Positions 45,733 through 54,725 of a DNA stretch of 64,000 nucleotides are shown one piece after another. Position numbers and translations under genes: made by a program. The stretch is taken from assembly GCF_002215215.1 (NCBI RefSeq), contig NZ_CP018632.1, positions 6,196,501 through 6,260,500 of the forward strand, read 5' to 3'. This stretch comes from Granulosicoccus antarcticus IMCC3135. GTDB lineage: Bacteria > Pseudomonadota > Gammaproteobacteria > Granulosicoccales > Granulosicoccaceae. The notes beneath the pieces were generated by a model. That model worked only from the letters and a program-made list of their open reading frames with translations. It was not told the origin of the DNA and made no database searches. Positions within the stretch are counted from its first letter, which is position 1; the number at the start of each line of letters is the position of its first letter.

Positions 45733-47055
45733 TCAGAAGGTAAGACTGGTGGATAGATAAGGTTTCACCTTGCCTTCAACCGGATCCCAGGCAAGATCCA
45801 GCCGCAGATCAGCATTGGTCAGAGCCTCAACCTTTCTGCGCAGCCCAACACCACCGCGCACGTGTTGTCTGAACAGATCGACATCACTTTGCAGGTAAAC
45901 GTTCCCCGCATCCATGAACACTAACCAGCGCCAGGCAGGATAGGCAAAGAAACCAGAGAGATACTCAACGTTCAGCAACGTCAAGATGTTGCCGGAGTGA
46001 GCACCAGACTCCATGCCCCGTAGCAGCTCTCCCCCACCGATCTGATAGGAGCGTTCCCCGAATGGTGCCGAATCGCTCCATCGCAATCTTGCTCGAATAT
46101 TGAAATTTGTCTGCGGCTTTTGCAAGGCCAGATACCAACGCCCCTCAGCTTCCAGACGCACATAACGAAAGTCTGCCCCCAGAACCTTGTCTGCAAAGGC
46201 CAGTGAGCCACCGTAGTAGTGACCTCGCCGACGATACGGCTCCTGATGTACTCGCTGAATACCAAAACCTGCCTCCAGTGCCAGATTTTCTCCATCACTA
46301 AAAGGGCCTTTGACGCCTGAGCGCATTTGGTAGTCACGAATCTCGAACCCGGCACCGCCAAAATAGCTCAGACCGCTGATGCCCAGGCTGTCATTGGCCC
46401 AACGTGTCAGTCTCAAACTTGCACGTCGCGACTTACGTAACGTTTCTCCATAGATCTCATCATCACGGGACAGTTCAGCATTACGCCGCTCTACAGAGGC
46501 ATCGACACTCATGCCGTAACGACTGCCGAAAAAACGGGGCACGTTATATTCCAGACTATGCACATAGCCAGCTCTGCCACGGCCGTCATCTTCCTGTCTT
46601 TTCTCACTGGTCAGTTTTAGCTGATGCAGGCGGCCCATGAAATTATCCCAGCGTAGCTGTGCCCCCAAGCGCAATTCACCATCCGAGGTCCGGCTGATGC
46701 GTGGCAGCGGCAGAAAGAATATTTTCTCAACAACCAGGTAGCTCAAGATCAGTTGACCTTCAGCAAGATCCAGCTCTGCCCGAATCGATTTGAACAGCCC
46801 CAGATCCATTATGTTCTGCATGCCATCGATGATGTCATCAAGCGAACAGTACTGCCCTGGCTTCTGCATCAGCTCGCGTTCGATAACCTGTGCTCGTGTC
46901 ACCTTGTTACCCACGAACCGTATATCGTCTACTGGCCGATCACACCACTGCTCACCGGGAACTGCATCCGCAGCTTGGGCATTACCCATTGATACACTCA
47001 AGCTTGCAAACAGCATCAGACTCAGAGCTGCAAAGCGCGTGTATCCAGCGCTCAT
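45733..47055 (-). CDS. Omp85/BamA-superfamily outer-membrane protein with one POTRA domain
   Basis: 440 residues from ATG 47055 (a frame to 47097 uses TTG). Signal peptide, then one POTRA-like domain (IRFVGNKVTRAQVIERELMQKPGQYCSLDDIIDGMQNIMDLGLF, about 45-120), then a 16-strand-type barrel that ends in an aromatic residue (STSLTF). The conserved Omp85 barrel loop region appears as GGGELLRGMESGAHSGN. Single-POTRA members are unlike BamA (five) or TamA (three) and are thought to insert or secrete specific partners. Substrate unknown; no partner is adjacent. Confidence 0.82.
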   Translation of the reverse strand: MSAGYTRFAALSLMLFASLSVSMGNAQAADAVPGEQWCDRPVDDIRFVGNKVTRAQVIERELMQKPGQYCSLDDIIDGMQNIMDLGLFKSIRAELDLAEGQLILSYLVVEKIFFLPLPRISRTSDGELRLGAQLRWDNFMGRLHQLKLTSEKRQEDDGRGRAGYVHSLEYNVPRFFGSRYGMSVDASVERRNAELSRDDEIYGETLRKSRRASLRLTRWANDSLGISGLSYFGGAGFEIRDYQMRSGVKGPFSDGENLALEAGFGIQRVHQEPYRRRGHYYGGSLAFADKVLGADFRYVRLEAEGRWYLALQKPQTNFNIRARLRWSDSAPFGERSYQIGGGELLRGMESGAHSGNILTLLNVEYLSGFFAYPAWRWLVFMDAGNVYLQSDVDLFRQHVRGGVGLRRKVEALTNADLRLDLAWDPVEGKVKPYLSTSLTF

Positions 47056-47349
47056 GGACTTTTTCGGATCACGGTGATTCGCAAGAATCGCAGACAAGCA
47101 GAATCCTGAAGCCAGTAAGGCATTGCCGTTGAGCAGTCTGGCAACTGGTTGGATACACCTGTGTTCACTGACCTCGTAACTGATGCTGCGAGCCTGTTAG
47201 CGACTCTCCTGATCATCAGCACTCAAGGATCATGCCGAGCAGGCTGTTTAATCTGCCATCAGTACGGCACTGTCTACAGCACGCAGCTCGAGCCTGTCGC
47301 CCTCAGCATCGTTAAGTAGCACTAAGGGCGTCCGACAACTGACACGACA
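47056..47349. other. Intergenic region upstream of the Omp85 gene
   Basis: About 294 bp between batD and the Omp85 gene, presumably containing the latter's promoter. I see no clear terminator, repeat or gene. Confidence 0.4.
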
Positions 47350-49314
47350 TCAAAGCTCTGGCAAGCCTCGCCCGGCCTTGTCTGACAAAGCCTGCGTATG
47401 AGGGTATTTCTCTGCCTTGATCAGCCGCTTCTTGCCAGCCTGGGCCTTGGCCATATGTCCCGGTAATTCGCCCAAGCGCGATATCAGGTCGGTATTTGCC
47501 GACGCCCCCTGCGCACGACTGTAGAGCGAAGCATCCAGAGCTTTGATCAACTCGCGGGCTGCGCCTCCTTCATCAAACCTTGACGCCAATGCGGTGAGCG
47601 TCGCGGGTGATTGCTCCGGCCATTGTCGTGCGGCCCATTCCAATAGCGCCCCACGTACGGCAGCAGGATCTGATCCTGTACAGGCGGCCTCGACAGCGGC
47701 CAGGGGTGCCAGTGACTGATAAGCCGCATTCGCATGCTTGCGAACGGCTCCCAGCCTTTTACCGGCCACTTTTTCACGTCTGATCAAATCTCTTTTTCGC
47801 CACCAGACAAACGCAAGACTGGTGACCCAGAGTCCCAGTAACGTCAGCGCAGTGAGCTTCCATCGATTGCTTACAGTTTGCAAACTGGCGATCTGCGCCT
47901 GCAGTGCATCGGTACCGGAGATCAGCTGAGAACCCTCAGGATTACCGTTTTCAATCGACAGTGCTGTATCAGTCCTCTCTGCTTCTGTAACAGTCTTATC
48001 AGGCTGGGATGTTGAGCGCTCAGAGGTGATGGCCGCCAGTGTCGAATCCGGCAACTCGGCAGTCGTATCGACGGATAAGGGTGGTACAGACTCACCCGAA
48101 CCTTCACTCAATGGTGCGGCTTGTGCCTCTTCAGTGCCGGAGCCGCTCAGCGCCGATGAAGCGTGCCCGGTATCGACAGCGGGTCCGACGCTTACGATTT
48201 CTTCTGGCAGCATTGCCGTTTCAGTTTTGCCGGTCTCCGTATTGAACCATTCGACACTAACCGCAGGCAAGACCAGCTCACCCTCTCGCTGTGGAATCAG
48301 AGCCCACTTGATGGTCTGCTCTGCCTGTAACCCAAGCTCATCGACGACCATGGCCTTGACGGGCTCCTCGGCATAAAGGCTGACCCCATCAATGGCCGGG
48401 ATGCTGATATCCGGAAGCTGCGAATCCAGTATTCCAACACCTCGCATGGTGACGGTACGCGTCAGTGGTTGATCCACACGGGCATCCGTATTACCACCGG
48501 CCCAATTGCTTGCCAGCGTCAAACTTCTCGCAGGTAACCACCAAGCAGTACCCGTCGAGGGTCTGGCTTGCACCTCCAGCTGAAGGCTATCGGTACGCCG
48601 GGTGAGCTTTCGAGTCGATGAAAAAATGCCGCGCTGCCCAGCGTTCGCAGGCACGGACACGCTCAGGACAACCGGATCAATTTGCAGTGAACCACTTTTC
48701 TGCGGAAACAAGGCGAAGCGTCGTTCAGTCACGCTGTATCGGCGCCCATCACGCTCTTCGTTTGTATACACATCCTTGCCTATGCGTTCAACCTGAATGT
48801 CCTTGCCTGCCGGATCTGACAAACCGCCATCCACGATCTCGATACCCTGAAAAACACGAACTGACATCAGCACCTGGGACTGTACCCAGGGCGTTCGTGT
48901 ATCCACCGTCGCCTCGACAAACACATCTCGCCTGGCACTGGCCGAAATTTCGTTCACCGTAAGACTCAGCAGTTCACTGGACATGCCACCAACAGTGACC
49001 GCAGGCACCGTAAACACACCGGCCTTGCGTGGCATCAACTCCAGCGTCCAGGTAACCACGCTGCTCACTGTCGATTGATTGTTACTACCGCCTATCGAAT
49101 TGATCTGACGGGAACTGGAGCGCCCGACAATGTCAAAATCCTGATCCAGGGCCGACGTGTCAAGCTCACCCTCCACACCGATGGCAAAAATGGATAGCGT
49201 GACTGACTCATCTAGAGTCACGCTCGACGCGCTGAGCTCACTCTTGACGGTACCCTGCTGCGCTGACAGCGACGAAGTCATCGCCAGCAATACACTGAAT
49301 AGAAGCCATCTCAT
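47350..49314 (-). CDS. batD: BatD-like protein
   Basis: 654 residues from ATG 49314, which starts a signal peptide (MRWLLFSVLLAMTSSLSAQ); the frame opens further upstream but overlaps the TPR gene. The periplasmic region has repeated beta-sandwich domains (VKSELSASSVTLDESVTLSIFAIG first), a low-complexity linker, then a membrane helix (LTALTLLGLWVTSLAFVWWRKR, about 490-512) and a cytoplasmic helical tail. BatD proteins are part of the Bacteroides aerotolerance-type MoxR/VWA systems, probably scaffolding envelope complexes. It is the last gene of the operon. Confidence 0.85.
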   Translation of the reverse strand: MRWLLFSVLLAMTSSLSAQQGTVKSELSASSVTLDESVTLSIFAIGVEGELDTSALDQDFDIVGRSSSRQINSIGGSNNQSTVSSVVTWTLELMPRKAGVFTVPAVTVGGMSSELLSLTVNEISASARRDVFVEATVDTRTPWVQSQVLMSVRVFQGIEIVDGGLSDPAGKDIQVERIGKDVYTNEERDGRRYSVTERRFALFPQKSGSLQIDPVVLSVSVPANAGQRGIFSSTRKLTRRTDSLQLEVQARPSTGTAWWLPARSLTLASNWAGGNTDARVDQPLTRTVTMRGVGILDSQLPDISIPAIDGVSLYAEEPVKAMVVDELGLQAEQTIKWALIPQREGELVLPAVSVEWFNTETGKTETAMLPEEIVSVGPAVDTGHASSALSGSGTEEAQAAPLSEGSGESVPPLSVDTTAELPDSTLAAITSERSTSQPDKTVTEAERTDTALSIENGNPEGSQLISGTDALQAQIASLQTVSNRWKLTALTLLGLWVTSLAFVWWRKRDLIRREKVAGKRLGAVRKHANAAYQSLAPLAAVEAACTGSDPAAVRGALLEWAARQWPEQSPATLTALASRFDEGGAARELIKALDASLYSRAQGASANTDLISRLGELPGHMAKAQAGKKRLIKAEKYPHTQALSDKAGRGLPEL

Positions 49315-49339
49315 GAGAGTGTCACGCCAACAATCGTTA

Positions 49340-50236
49340 TTACCATGGTTCAAGCGCATCTCGCACCTCCGGATACTCACTTCGATGACTCTGCTCCAGT
49401 TTGCGACGCAGTAGCCCAGCCGGGTCATCCGGAATTCGGCGCAGGAGCTGTTCAGTTGCCTGCTCATTTTCTGTCAGTGGCCGCTCGGGCGCCTCGTTAG
49501 CGCCTTGCTGTGGCCCCTCTTCCGGATCACCATCCGGTTCATTACCTTGCTGTCGAGCTTCTGCAGCCAGCGCTTCGCGCGCAGCATTTTCGGCGGCCTG
49601 CTCATCAGCCTCACTCTGTCCGGGCGGAGTTGCATTGTCTTCGCTACCTGCCGTGGACTCACCCTCCTCGCCGCCACTCCCCGGCTCACCATCAGAAGGT
49701 TGATCACCTTCCTGATCACCTTCCTGGTCGCCTTCCTGGTCGCCTTCCTGATCACCTTCCTGATCACCTTCCTGGTCACCTTGTTGATCCTGTTCTTGCT
49801 GTTCCTGCTCAGCCAACTGCTTCAGCTGTTCTGCAATATTTCGATTGCCTACCGCATTCGTGAACTCCGGATCATTCTCCAGCACTTCATCAAACTGATT
49901 GATTGCCTCATCATAACGACCTGCTTTGACTTCACTCACACCCTGGTTATAGCGCATGCGATTCGCAGCATCGATATCACCCTCCTTCAACTGCTGTTCC
50001 ACTTGCTGTGCAAAGGATGCAGCCGCCGCCTCGTAATCCCCCGCGCCATGCTGAGCCAAGCCGCTCCAGCCAGCATCCGGCGCCTTCTCCAGCAGCGTCT
50101 CGTAATCACCGTTTTCAAAAGCCTGCGCCGCTTGCTGCTCAGGTGTCTGCCACCACTCATCCCACGCAGCCTGTACGCTTGCAGCAGGTAGCAATACACA
50201 GGATGCAAACAGCCATATAGCTGAGAGCCGTTTCAT
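49340..50236 (-). CDS. batC: TPR protein of the Bat operon with GDQE tandem repeats
   Basis: 298 residues from ATG 50236, which overlaps the batB stop (ATGA). Signal peptide (about 1-23), then a TPR region (about 27-135; DAANRMRYNQGVSEVKAGRYDEAINQFDEVLENDPEF is one clear unit). Next comes a very acidic, glutamine-rich stretch with seven GDQ(E) repeats, encoded by 12-bp DNA repeats at 49700-49788, and a charged C terminus. TPR members (BatC/BatE) sit in the same place in other Bat operons. They probably hold the VWA proteins together in the periplasm. Confidence 0.8.
   Translation of the reverse strand: MKRLSAIWLFASCVLLPAASVQAAWDEWWQTPEQQAAQAFENGDYETLLEKAPDAGWSGLAQHGAGDYEAAAASFAQQVEQQLKEGDIDAANRMRYNQGVSEVKAGRYDEAINQFDEVLENDPEFTNAVGNRNIAEQLKQLAEQEQQEQDQQGDQEGDQEGDQEGDQEGDQEGDQEGDQPSDGEPGSGGEEGESTAGSEDNATPPGQSEADEQAAENAAREALAAEARQQGNEPDGDPEEGPQQGANEAPERPLTENEQATEQLLRRIPDDPAGLLRRKLEQSHRSEYPEVRDALEPW
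49700..49788. repeat. 12-bp tandem repeat array inside the TPR gene
   Basis: About seven near-identical 12-bp units (CCTTCCTGATCA or CCTTCCTGGTCG forms on the plus strand) encode GDQE repeats in frame. Since the unit is a multiple of 3, copy-number change would lengthen or shorten the linker without a frameshift. Confidence 0.85.
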
Positions 50237-51228
50237 GCAATCACTCCACGGCGAAAGGCAAACAACAGCGCGCCCAATAGCGGCCACAGCAACCAGGGCG
50301 AATACTCTACCCAATACACTTTAAGTGCAGTCGATTCCTCATCTTGAGCCGTGATGCCCAAGCTTCGTCTGACACTATCAAGAGCATCCAGATCCTTGCC
50401 CGATGTTGTAAGACTGACTGTCTTGCCGCCACCTGCGGCGGACAATCTGTTCAATGAATCAATATCCAGTTGTGAAACCACAATGGCCCCATCGGAGTAT
50501 TGGAAAAACTGTCCATCTTCGGCACGCAAAGGCGCACCTGCAGCCGTACCGATTGCCAGCACTGACACGCGGTGACCCGCGGTCCTGGCATTCGCAGCAG
50601 CATCCAGATCCTGCTGGCTGGCAGCAGCATCCGTGATAAGCAATATATGTCCCGACCCCACACTGGCCTGCTTCAGCAATTGTACGGCCTGTTCAATGGC
50701 AAGATCCGGGCGACTACCCTGAGCCGGCATGATCTCAGGTTCCAGTGAGGGTACGAATGCCTCGATGGTATTCGCATCATCAGTCAATGGACTGATGACA
50801 TAAGGCCGCTGTGCAAAGGCGATCAGTCCCGACTGCATGCCATCGCTACGCTGCAAGAGGTCGATCAGTTTGAAACGGGCACGCGTCAGTCGATCCGGTT
50901 TGACATCGTCAGCGCGCATGGAGAGCGACAGATCAAAAACGATGACTTCGGCTTTCTCGGCTTCAAATACCGGCACTTCTCGTTGTTGCCAGACAGGTCC
51001 CGCCAGCATCAGCAGGGCCAGAGCCCACGCAGCAAACATCAGTATCGGAGCGCCGTGTGTCGACGTTGACTGACCTTCAATCACATACGGTTGCAACGCT
51101 GGATCGACAAACGATTCCCAGGCTCCATTATTCGAACGCAAACGGAACCAGAAAAAAATCACCACCAACAGCGGCACAAATCCCCAAAGCCATTCTGGAC
51201 GCATCCACTCGAGTGCAGTATCCATCAT
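50233..51228 (-). CDS. batB: BatB-like von Willebrand factor A membrane protein
   Basis: 331 residues. Two N-terminal hydrophobic segments, then a VWA domain whose metal-ion-dependent adhesion site begins DLSLSMRADD (about 97) and continues with the RPYVISPLTDD threonine-type ligand region. A C-terminal membrane helix (YSPWLLWPLLGALLFAFRRG) completes the BatB topology. VWA domains bind partners through the metal. Start overlaps batA (4 bp) and stop overlaps the TPR gene, so stoichiometric synthesis is likely. Confidence 0.9.
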   Translation of the reverse strand: MMDTALEWMRPEWLWGFVPLLVVIFFWFRLRSNNGAWESFVDPALQPYVIEGQSTSTHGAPILMFAAWALALLMLAGPVWQQREVPVFEAEKAEVIVFDLSLSMRADDVKPDRLTRARFKLIDLLQRSDGMQSGLIAFAQRPYVISPLTDDANTIEAFVPSLEPEIMPAQGSRPDLAIEQAVQLLKQASVGSGHILLITDAAASQQDLDAAANARTAGHRVSVLAIGTAAGAPLRAEDGQFFQYSDGAIVVSQLDIDSLNRLSAAGGGKTVSLTTSGKDLDALDSVRRSLGITAQDEESTALKVYWVEYSPWLLWPLLGALLFAFRRGVIA

Positions 51229-52247
51229 GGCCTCATGACCGCTCGTCGTGCCCCGTGAGGCAAACTACCCGCCAGGACCCACAAGATGGACAAGAACAGT
51301 GCCGCACTCAATGGCCAGAAAAACAGTTCCTGCAAAGGCCTGAAATCATTGCCTTCTTCATCAGTGGGCTCCAGACGATCAATCTGGCGATAGATGCTAG
51401 TGAGCTCCTGTTGGTTGCGAGCTCGGAAATACTGTCCGCCCGTTGCATCGCTAATGGCCCGCAGAGTGGTTTCATCGAGCTCACTGCGGGCACCACCAAA
51501 CGGTGCATTGAAAAGATTGGCCTGCGCATCAGCACCCACGCCGATAGAGTGAATACGAATATTGTTCTGCGCCGCCAGACTGGCCGCCTCCAGTGGCTCG
51601 ATAACACCGGCAGAGTTCTCACCATCAGTCAGCAAAATAATGACTCGAGCCGCTTCTGGCCTGTCTCTGAGACGTTTTACAGCTAGACCTATTGCATCAC
51701 CGATGGCCGTCGAACGCCCTGCCAGCCCCACCGCGGCCTCTGCAAGAAAATGCTGCACAGTGTCATGATCACGGGTCAAGGGCGTCTGTAAATAGGCTTG
51801 CGAGCCGAACATCACCAGCCCGATCCGATCACCGGTGCGTCGAGCAACAAAATCGCGCGCCACCTGCTTTACAACAGACATTCTTGTCGCCCGCGTATTG
51901 CCAGCGTACAAATCCGCCTCGCGCATACTGCCCGAGATATCAATGCACAACATCAAATCCCTGCCACTCACCGGTATACCCACAGGTTCACCATAGCTTT
52001 GCGGCCGAGCCGTCGCCAATAACAAGGCAATCCACGCGAGTGTCAATAGCAGGATGCGTAACCCCTGACGCAGCCCACCACGCACCTGCTCCGTACTGAG
52101 ATTCTCATACAAGGTCGCATCGGGAACCCGCAGTGCACGACCCTGAGTCACTTGCCGGACAGGTGCCAGGAAGTAGACCAGCAGAGGCAAGGGCAGCAAC
52201 CAGAAAACCCATGGCATCAGCCAGATAATATCTTGCAGCCAGCTCAT
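51225..52247 (-). CDS. batA: BatA-like von Willebrand factor A membrane protein
   Basis: 340 residues with an N-terminal membrane segment, an intact VWA domain (MIDAS DISGSMREAD at about 92, RVIILLTDGENS for the later Asp), and two further hydrophobic segments near the C terminus. Paralogue of BatB; the pair works with MoxR ATPase and DUF58 in envelope protein maturation or stress tolerance. It lies 3 bp after the DUF4381 gene and overlaps batB by 4 bp. Confidence 0.9.
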   Translation of the reverse strand: MSWLQDIIWLMPWVFWLLPLPLLVYFLAPVRQVTQGRALRVPDATLYENLSTEQVRGGLRQGLRILLLTLAWIALLLATARPQSYGEPVGIPVSGRDLMLCIDISGSMREADLYAGNTRATRMSVVKQVARDFVARRTGDRIGLVMFGSQAYLQTPLTRDHDTVQHFLAEAAVGLAGRSTAIGDAIGLAVKRLRDRPEAARVIILLTDGENSAGVIEPLEAASLAAQNNIRIHSIGVGADAQANLFNAPFGGARSELDETTLRAISDATGGQYFRARNQQELTSIYRQIDRLEPTDEEGNDFRPLQELFFWPLSAALFLSILWVLAGSLPHGARRAVMRP

Positions 52248-52249
52248 GA

Positions 52250-52753
52250 TCAGCGTGTCGTTGTTGGTTGACGGCGCGCCGCCGAGCGAACCAGTTCTTC
52301 CAGAGCATCAAACAGGGATTCCAGATCATTCTGGCTGATTTGCGGATCTCTCTGATAAGGCCCTGCCTCCAGCAAACGCCCGAAGCCCTGGGCAAAAAGC
52401 GGTTGTTGGCACACAGAATCCAGCTCCTCCAACCAGGCTTTGCCCTGCAAGTTTGCAACATCACTACGGCTGCGTACCGCCAGCAGCACTCGCCTTGCCA
52501 GTCGTGAACAATCAGCCAGCGTGCTGTTAGTCGGCTGCGATACAACCTGGTCACGCAGACGCTGCAATTCTGTGAAAGCTTCACGCTGCCAACTGCGTGC
52601 CTGATACCGCCGCCAGCTCAGCATAGCAACGATAACCAGCAATATCAGACTCAACAGTAGTAACCACCATCCGGCAGCCGGCCAGGCACTGAGCTCTGGC
52701 AACTGGACGTCATGCAACTGGTCGAGCAAGGCCTGCCTGTCTTCTTCGTTCAT
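52250..52753 (-). CDS. DUF4381 family membrane protein of the Bat operon
   Basis: 167 residues from ATG 52753, which shares a base with the DUF58 stop (TGATG); the longer frame to 52774 is rejected. A short N-terminal region, MNEEDRQALLDQLHDVQLPELS, is followed by one membrane helix (AGWWLLLLSLILLVIVAMLSW) and a cytoplasmic helical domain. DUF4381 genes occur specifically between DUF58 and VWA genes in proteobacterial Bat-type clusters. Role unknown. Confidence 0.85.
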   Translation of the reverse strand: MNEEDRQALLDQLHDVQLPELSAWPAAGWWLLLLSLILLVIVAMLSWRRYQARSWQREAFTELQRLRDQVVSQPTNSTLADCSRLARRVLLAVRSRSDVANLQGKAWLEELDSVCQQPLFAQGFGRLLEAGPYQRDPQISQNDLESLFDALEELVRSAARRQPTTTR

Positions 52754-53742
52754 CAGGCAGGTGGCAAGCCGCAACGCAGGTCAGGCTGGCGAGCGATGAT
52801 CGCAGAGACCGTCTCACGCAAGGGTCCATCCGTCATGGCAGTCGTATAAAAATGATTATGCCGGGCAAAGAGTTCACGCAGAACCTGCTGGCGCGACATG
52901 AAGACATCACGATATCTTTGCTGCTCCGACTTGCTGCCTATGGCCATGACAAAGCGTTGCAGGTGCCCACTTGCATTGGAAATCATAGGATAGCGTCCCG
53001 GCTCAGGCAGGTCCACGTCAAGTGGATCGCATATATGTACCGCCATGACGTCCAGTGACTGCAAGGCGCTTCCCAGTGCGGAGCGGGCATTCTCATCCAG
53101 ACCGTGGAAATCACTGAGCAGAACCACTGTGCTGCCGGCATGCACACCATGGCGCAATCGCTCCAGTGTTCTGGCCAGTTGTTCACCACCCTGAGTAGGA
53201 ATACGCTGCTGGCCTTGATGAATAGCACGAAACAGGCTCATGAGCCCACGCCTGCCAGCTTGCGGACGAATCTCGCTGTGCCAGTCATCGGTAAAGACAA
53301 ACCCTCCGACCCGGTCATTGCTGGCAACTGCACTCCAGCCCAACAATGCCGCCAGCCGAGCTGCCAATACCGATTTGTACATGCCACGAGTGCCAAAGCG
53401 CATGCCAACACGAAAATCCACGACCAGCAAGACGGGCCGCTCGCGCTCCTCGACAAACAGCTTGGTGTGCGCCTGACCGGTACGAGCCGTGACTTTCCAG
53501 TCAATCATGCGAACATCGTCGCCGGGCTGATATTCACGTACCTCGGCAAAGTCCAGACCACGACCCAGGCGCTTCGAGACGGAACCACCGTTCATGGGGG
53601 CGGCACTTTTCTTTCTGACTTGTCGCCGCATTGCCTGCGCCGTTGCACGCAAGCGCACCAGCTCATCAAGCGAGGTGCTGGCGGGCGAGGCAAAGCTTAA
53701 ATGATCCCGCTCTGCCGACTGCCGAAGCATACCGGTACTCAC
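52753..53742 (-). CDS. DUF58 domain protein
   Basis: 329 residues with the DUF58 core (RGLDFAEVREYQPGDDVRMIDWKVTAR, about 59-85), followed by a VWA-like fold with DFRVGMRFGTRG. Start codon is GTG 53742, overlapping the moxR stop (GTGA). DUF58 proteins nearly always pair with MoxR ATPases and VWA proteins and are probably substrates or adaptors of the ATPase. Confidence 0.92.
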   Translation of the reverse strand: MSTGMLRQSAERDHLSFASPASTSLDELVRLRATAQAMRRQVRKKSAAPMNGGSVSKRLGRGLDFAEVREYQPGDDVRMIDWKVTARTGQAHTKLFVEERERPVLLVVDFRVGMRFGTRGMYKSVLAARLAALLGWSAVASNDRVGGFVFTDDWHSEIRPQAGRRGLMSLFRAIHQGQQRIPTQGGEQLARTLERLRHGVHAGSTVVLLSDFHGLDENARSALGSALQSLDVMAVHICDPLDVDLPEPGRYPMISNASGHLQRFVMAIGSKSEQQRYRDVFMSRQQVLRELFARHNHFYTTAMTDGPLRETVSAIIARQPDLRCGLPPA

Positions 53743-54725
53743 GGCACCGCAATCATCCGCAACAGGCGATCAATCACATCGTCTGTTGTGATGCCATCAG
53801 CCTCCGCTTCAAACGAAAGCAGTAAACGGTGCCGCAGAACATCATGAATAATAGCCTGCACATCACCCGGAGTTACAAAGTCACGCCCATCCAGCCAGGC
53901 ATGCGCCCGTGCACAGGCATCCAGACACAAGGTTCCACGTGGACTGGCACCATATTGAAGCCAACGGGCCAGGTCCTCGTCATGACGTGCCGGTTTGCGG
54001 CTGGCTACGATCAGACGCACGATGTAGTTCTCGACATCATCGGACATGAACACTTCGAGCACTTCCCGGCGTGCCGCAAACAGATCCGTCAGAGCAAACA
54101 CTTCGTCGACCACAGCCTCCAGCTCTTCGGCCTGCTCAGCGCCACTGGCAGCCAGAGCCTCAGCTCGGACCAGCCTGAGAATCTTCAGCTCGTTCCTGCT
54201 ATCCGGGTAGTCAATGACGACCTGCATCAGAAATCGATCCAGCTGCGCTTCGGGCAAGGGATAGGTGCCTTCCTGCTCGATCGGGTTCTGTGTTGCCATC
54301 ACCATGAAAGGCGTTGGCAAGGGATAGGTCTGATGGCCGACAGAAATCTGCTGTTCGGCCATGGCTTCAAGCAGAGCAGACTGCACCTTGGCAGGCGCCC
54401 GGTTGACTTCATCCGCCAGAATCAGGTTATTGAACAAGGGGCCTTTCTGAAAGGCAAAGGTTCCATCAGCGGGTCGATAGACCTCGGTGCCGGTCAGATC
54501 CGCGGGCAACAGATCGGGGGTGAACTGGACACGCTGAAAGTCGGCCTCGATGCGATCCGCCAGAGCCTTGATGGCACGCGTCTTGGCAAGTCCGGGCGCA
54601 CCTTCGACCAGCAAATGGCCATCAACCAGCAATGCAATCAGCAGTCTGTTAACCAGCTTGGGTTGACCAACAACAGAAGCCTCAAGCTGAGACTTCAGTC
54701 GGTTAACGGTTTCCAGCACGCTCAA
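53739..54725 (-). CDS. MoxR-family AAA+ ATPase
   Basis: 328 residues. Walker A EGAPGLAKTR (41-50), Walker B NLILADEVNRAP, sensor 1 MATQNPIEQEGTYPLPEAQLDRFL, and the MoxR C-terminal helical domain (ASPRGTLCLDACARAHAWLDGRDFVTPGDV). It is the energy-using chaperone of the Bat/MoxR system. Start TTG 54725 overlaps the upstream lipoprotein stop, so it is coupled to the Ig-repeat gene, an unusual link (see findings). Confidence 0.93.
   Translation of the reverse strand: MSVLETVNRLKSQLEASVVGQPKLVNRLLIALLVDGHLLVEGAPGLAKTRAIKALADRIEADFQRVQFTPDLLPADLTGTEVYRPADGTFAFQKGPLFNNLILADEVNRAPAKVQSALLEAMAEQQISVGHQTYPLPTPFMVMATQNPIEQEGTYPLPEAQLDRFLMQVVIDYPDSRNELKILRLVRAEALAASGAEQAEELEAVVDEVFALTDLFAARREVLEVFMSDDVENYIVRLIVASRKPARHDEDLARWLQYGASPRGTLCLDACARAHAWLDGRDFVTPGDVQAIIHDVLRHRLLLSFEAEADGITTDDVIDRLLRMIAVP

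Noticed and set aside
49700-49788. CRISPR-like short repeat array
   Set aside because: Units are contiguous 12-mers without spacers and encode GDQE in frame within a TPR protein.
49505-50191. 228-codon plus-strand frame resembling a leucine-rich membrane protein
   Set aside because: It is the antisense of the acidic GDQE and TPR gene; hydrophobicity comes from reading Asp/Gln/Glu codons on the opposite strand.
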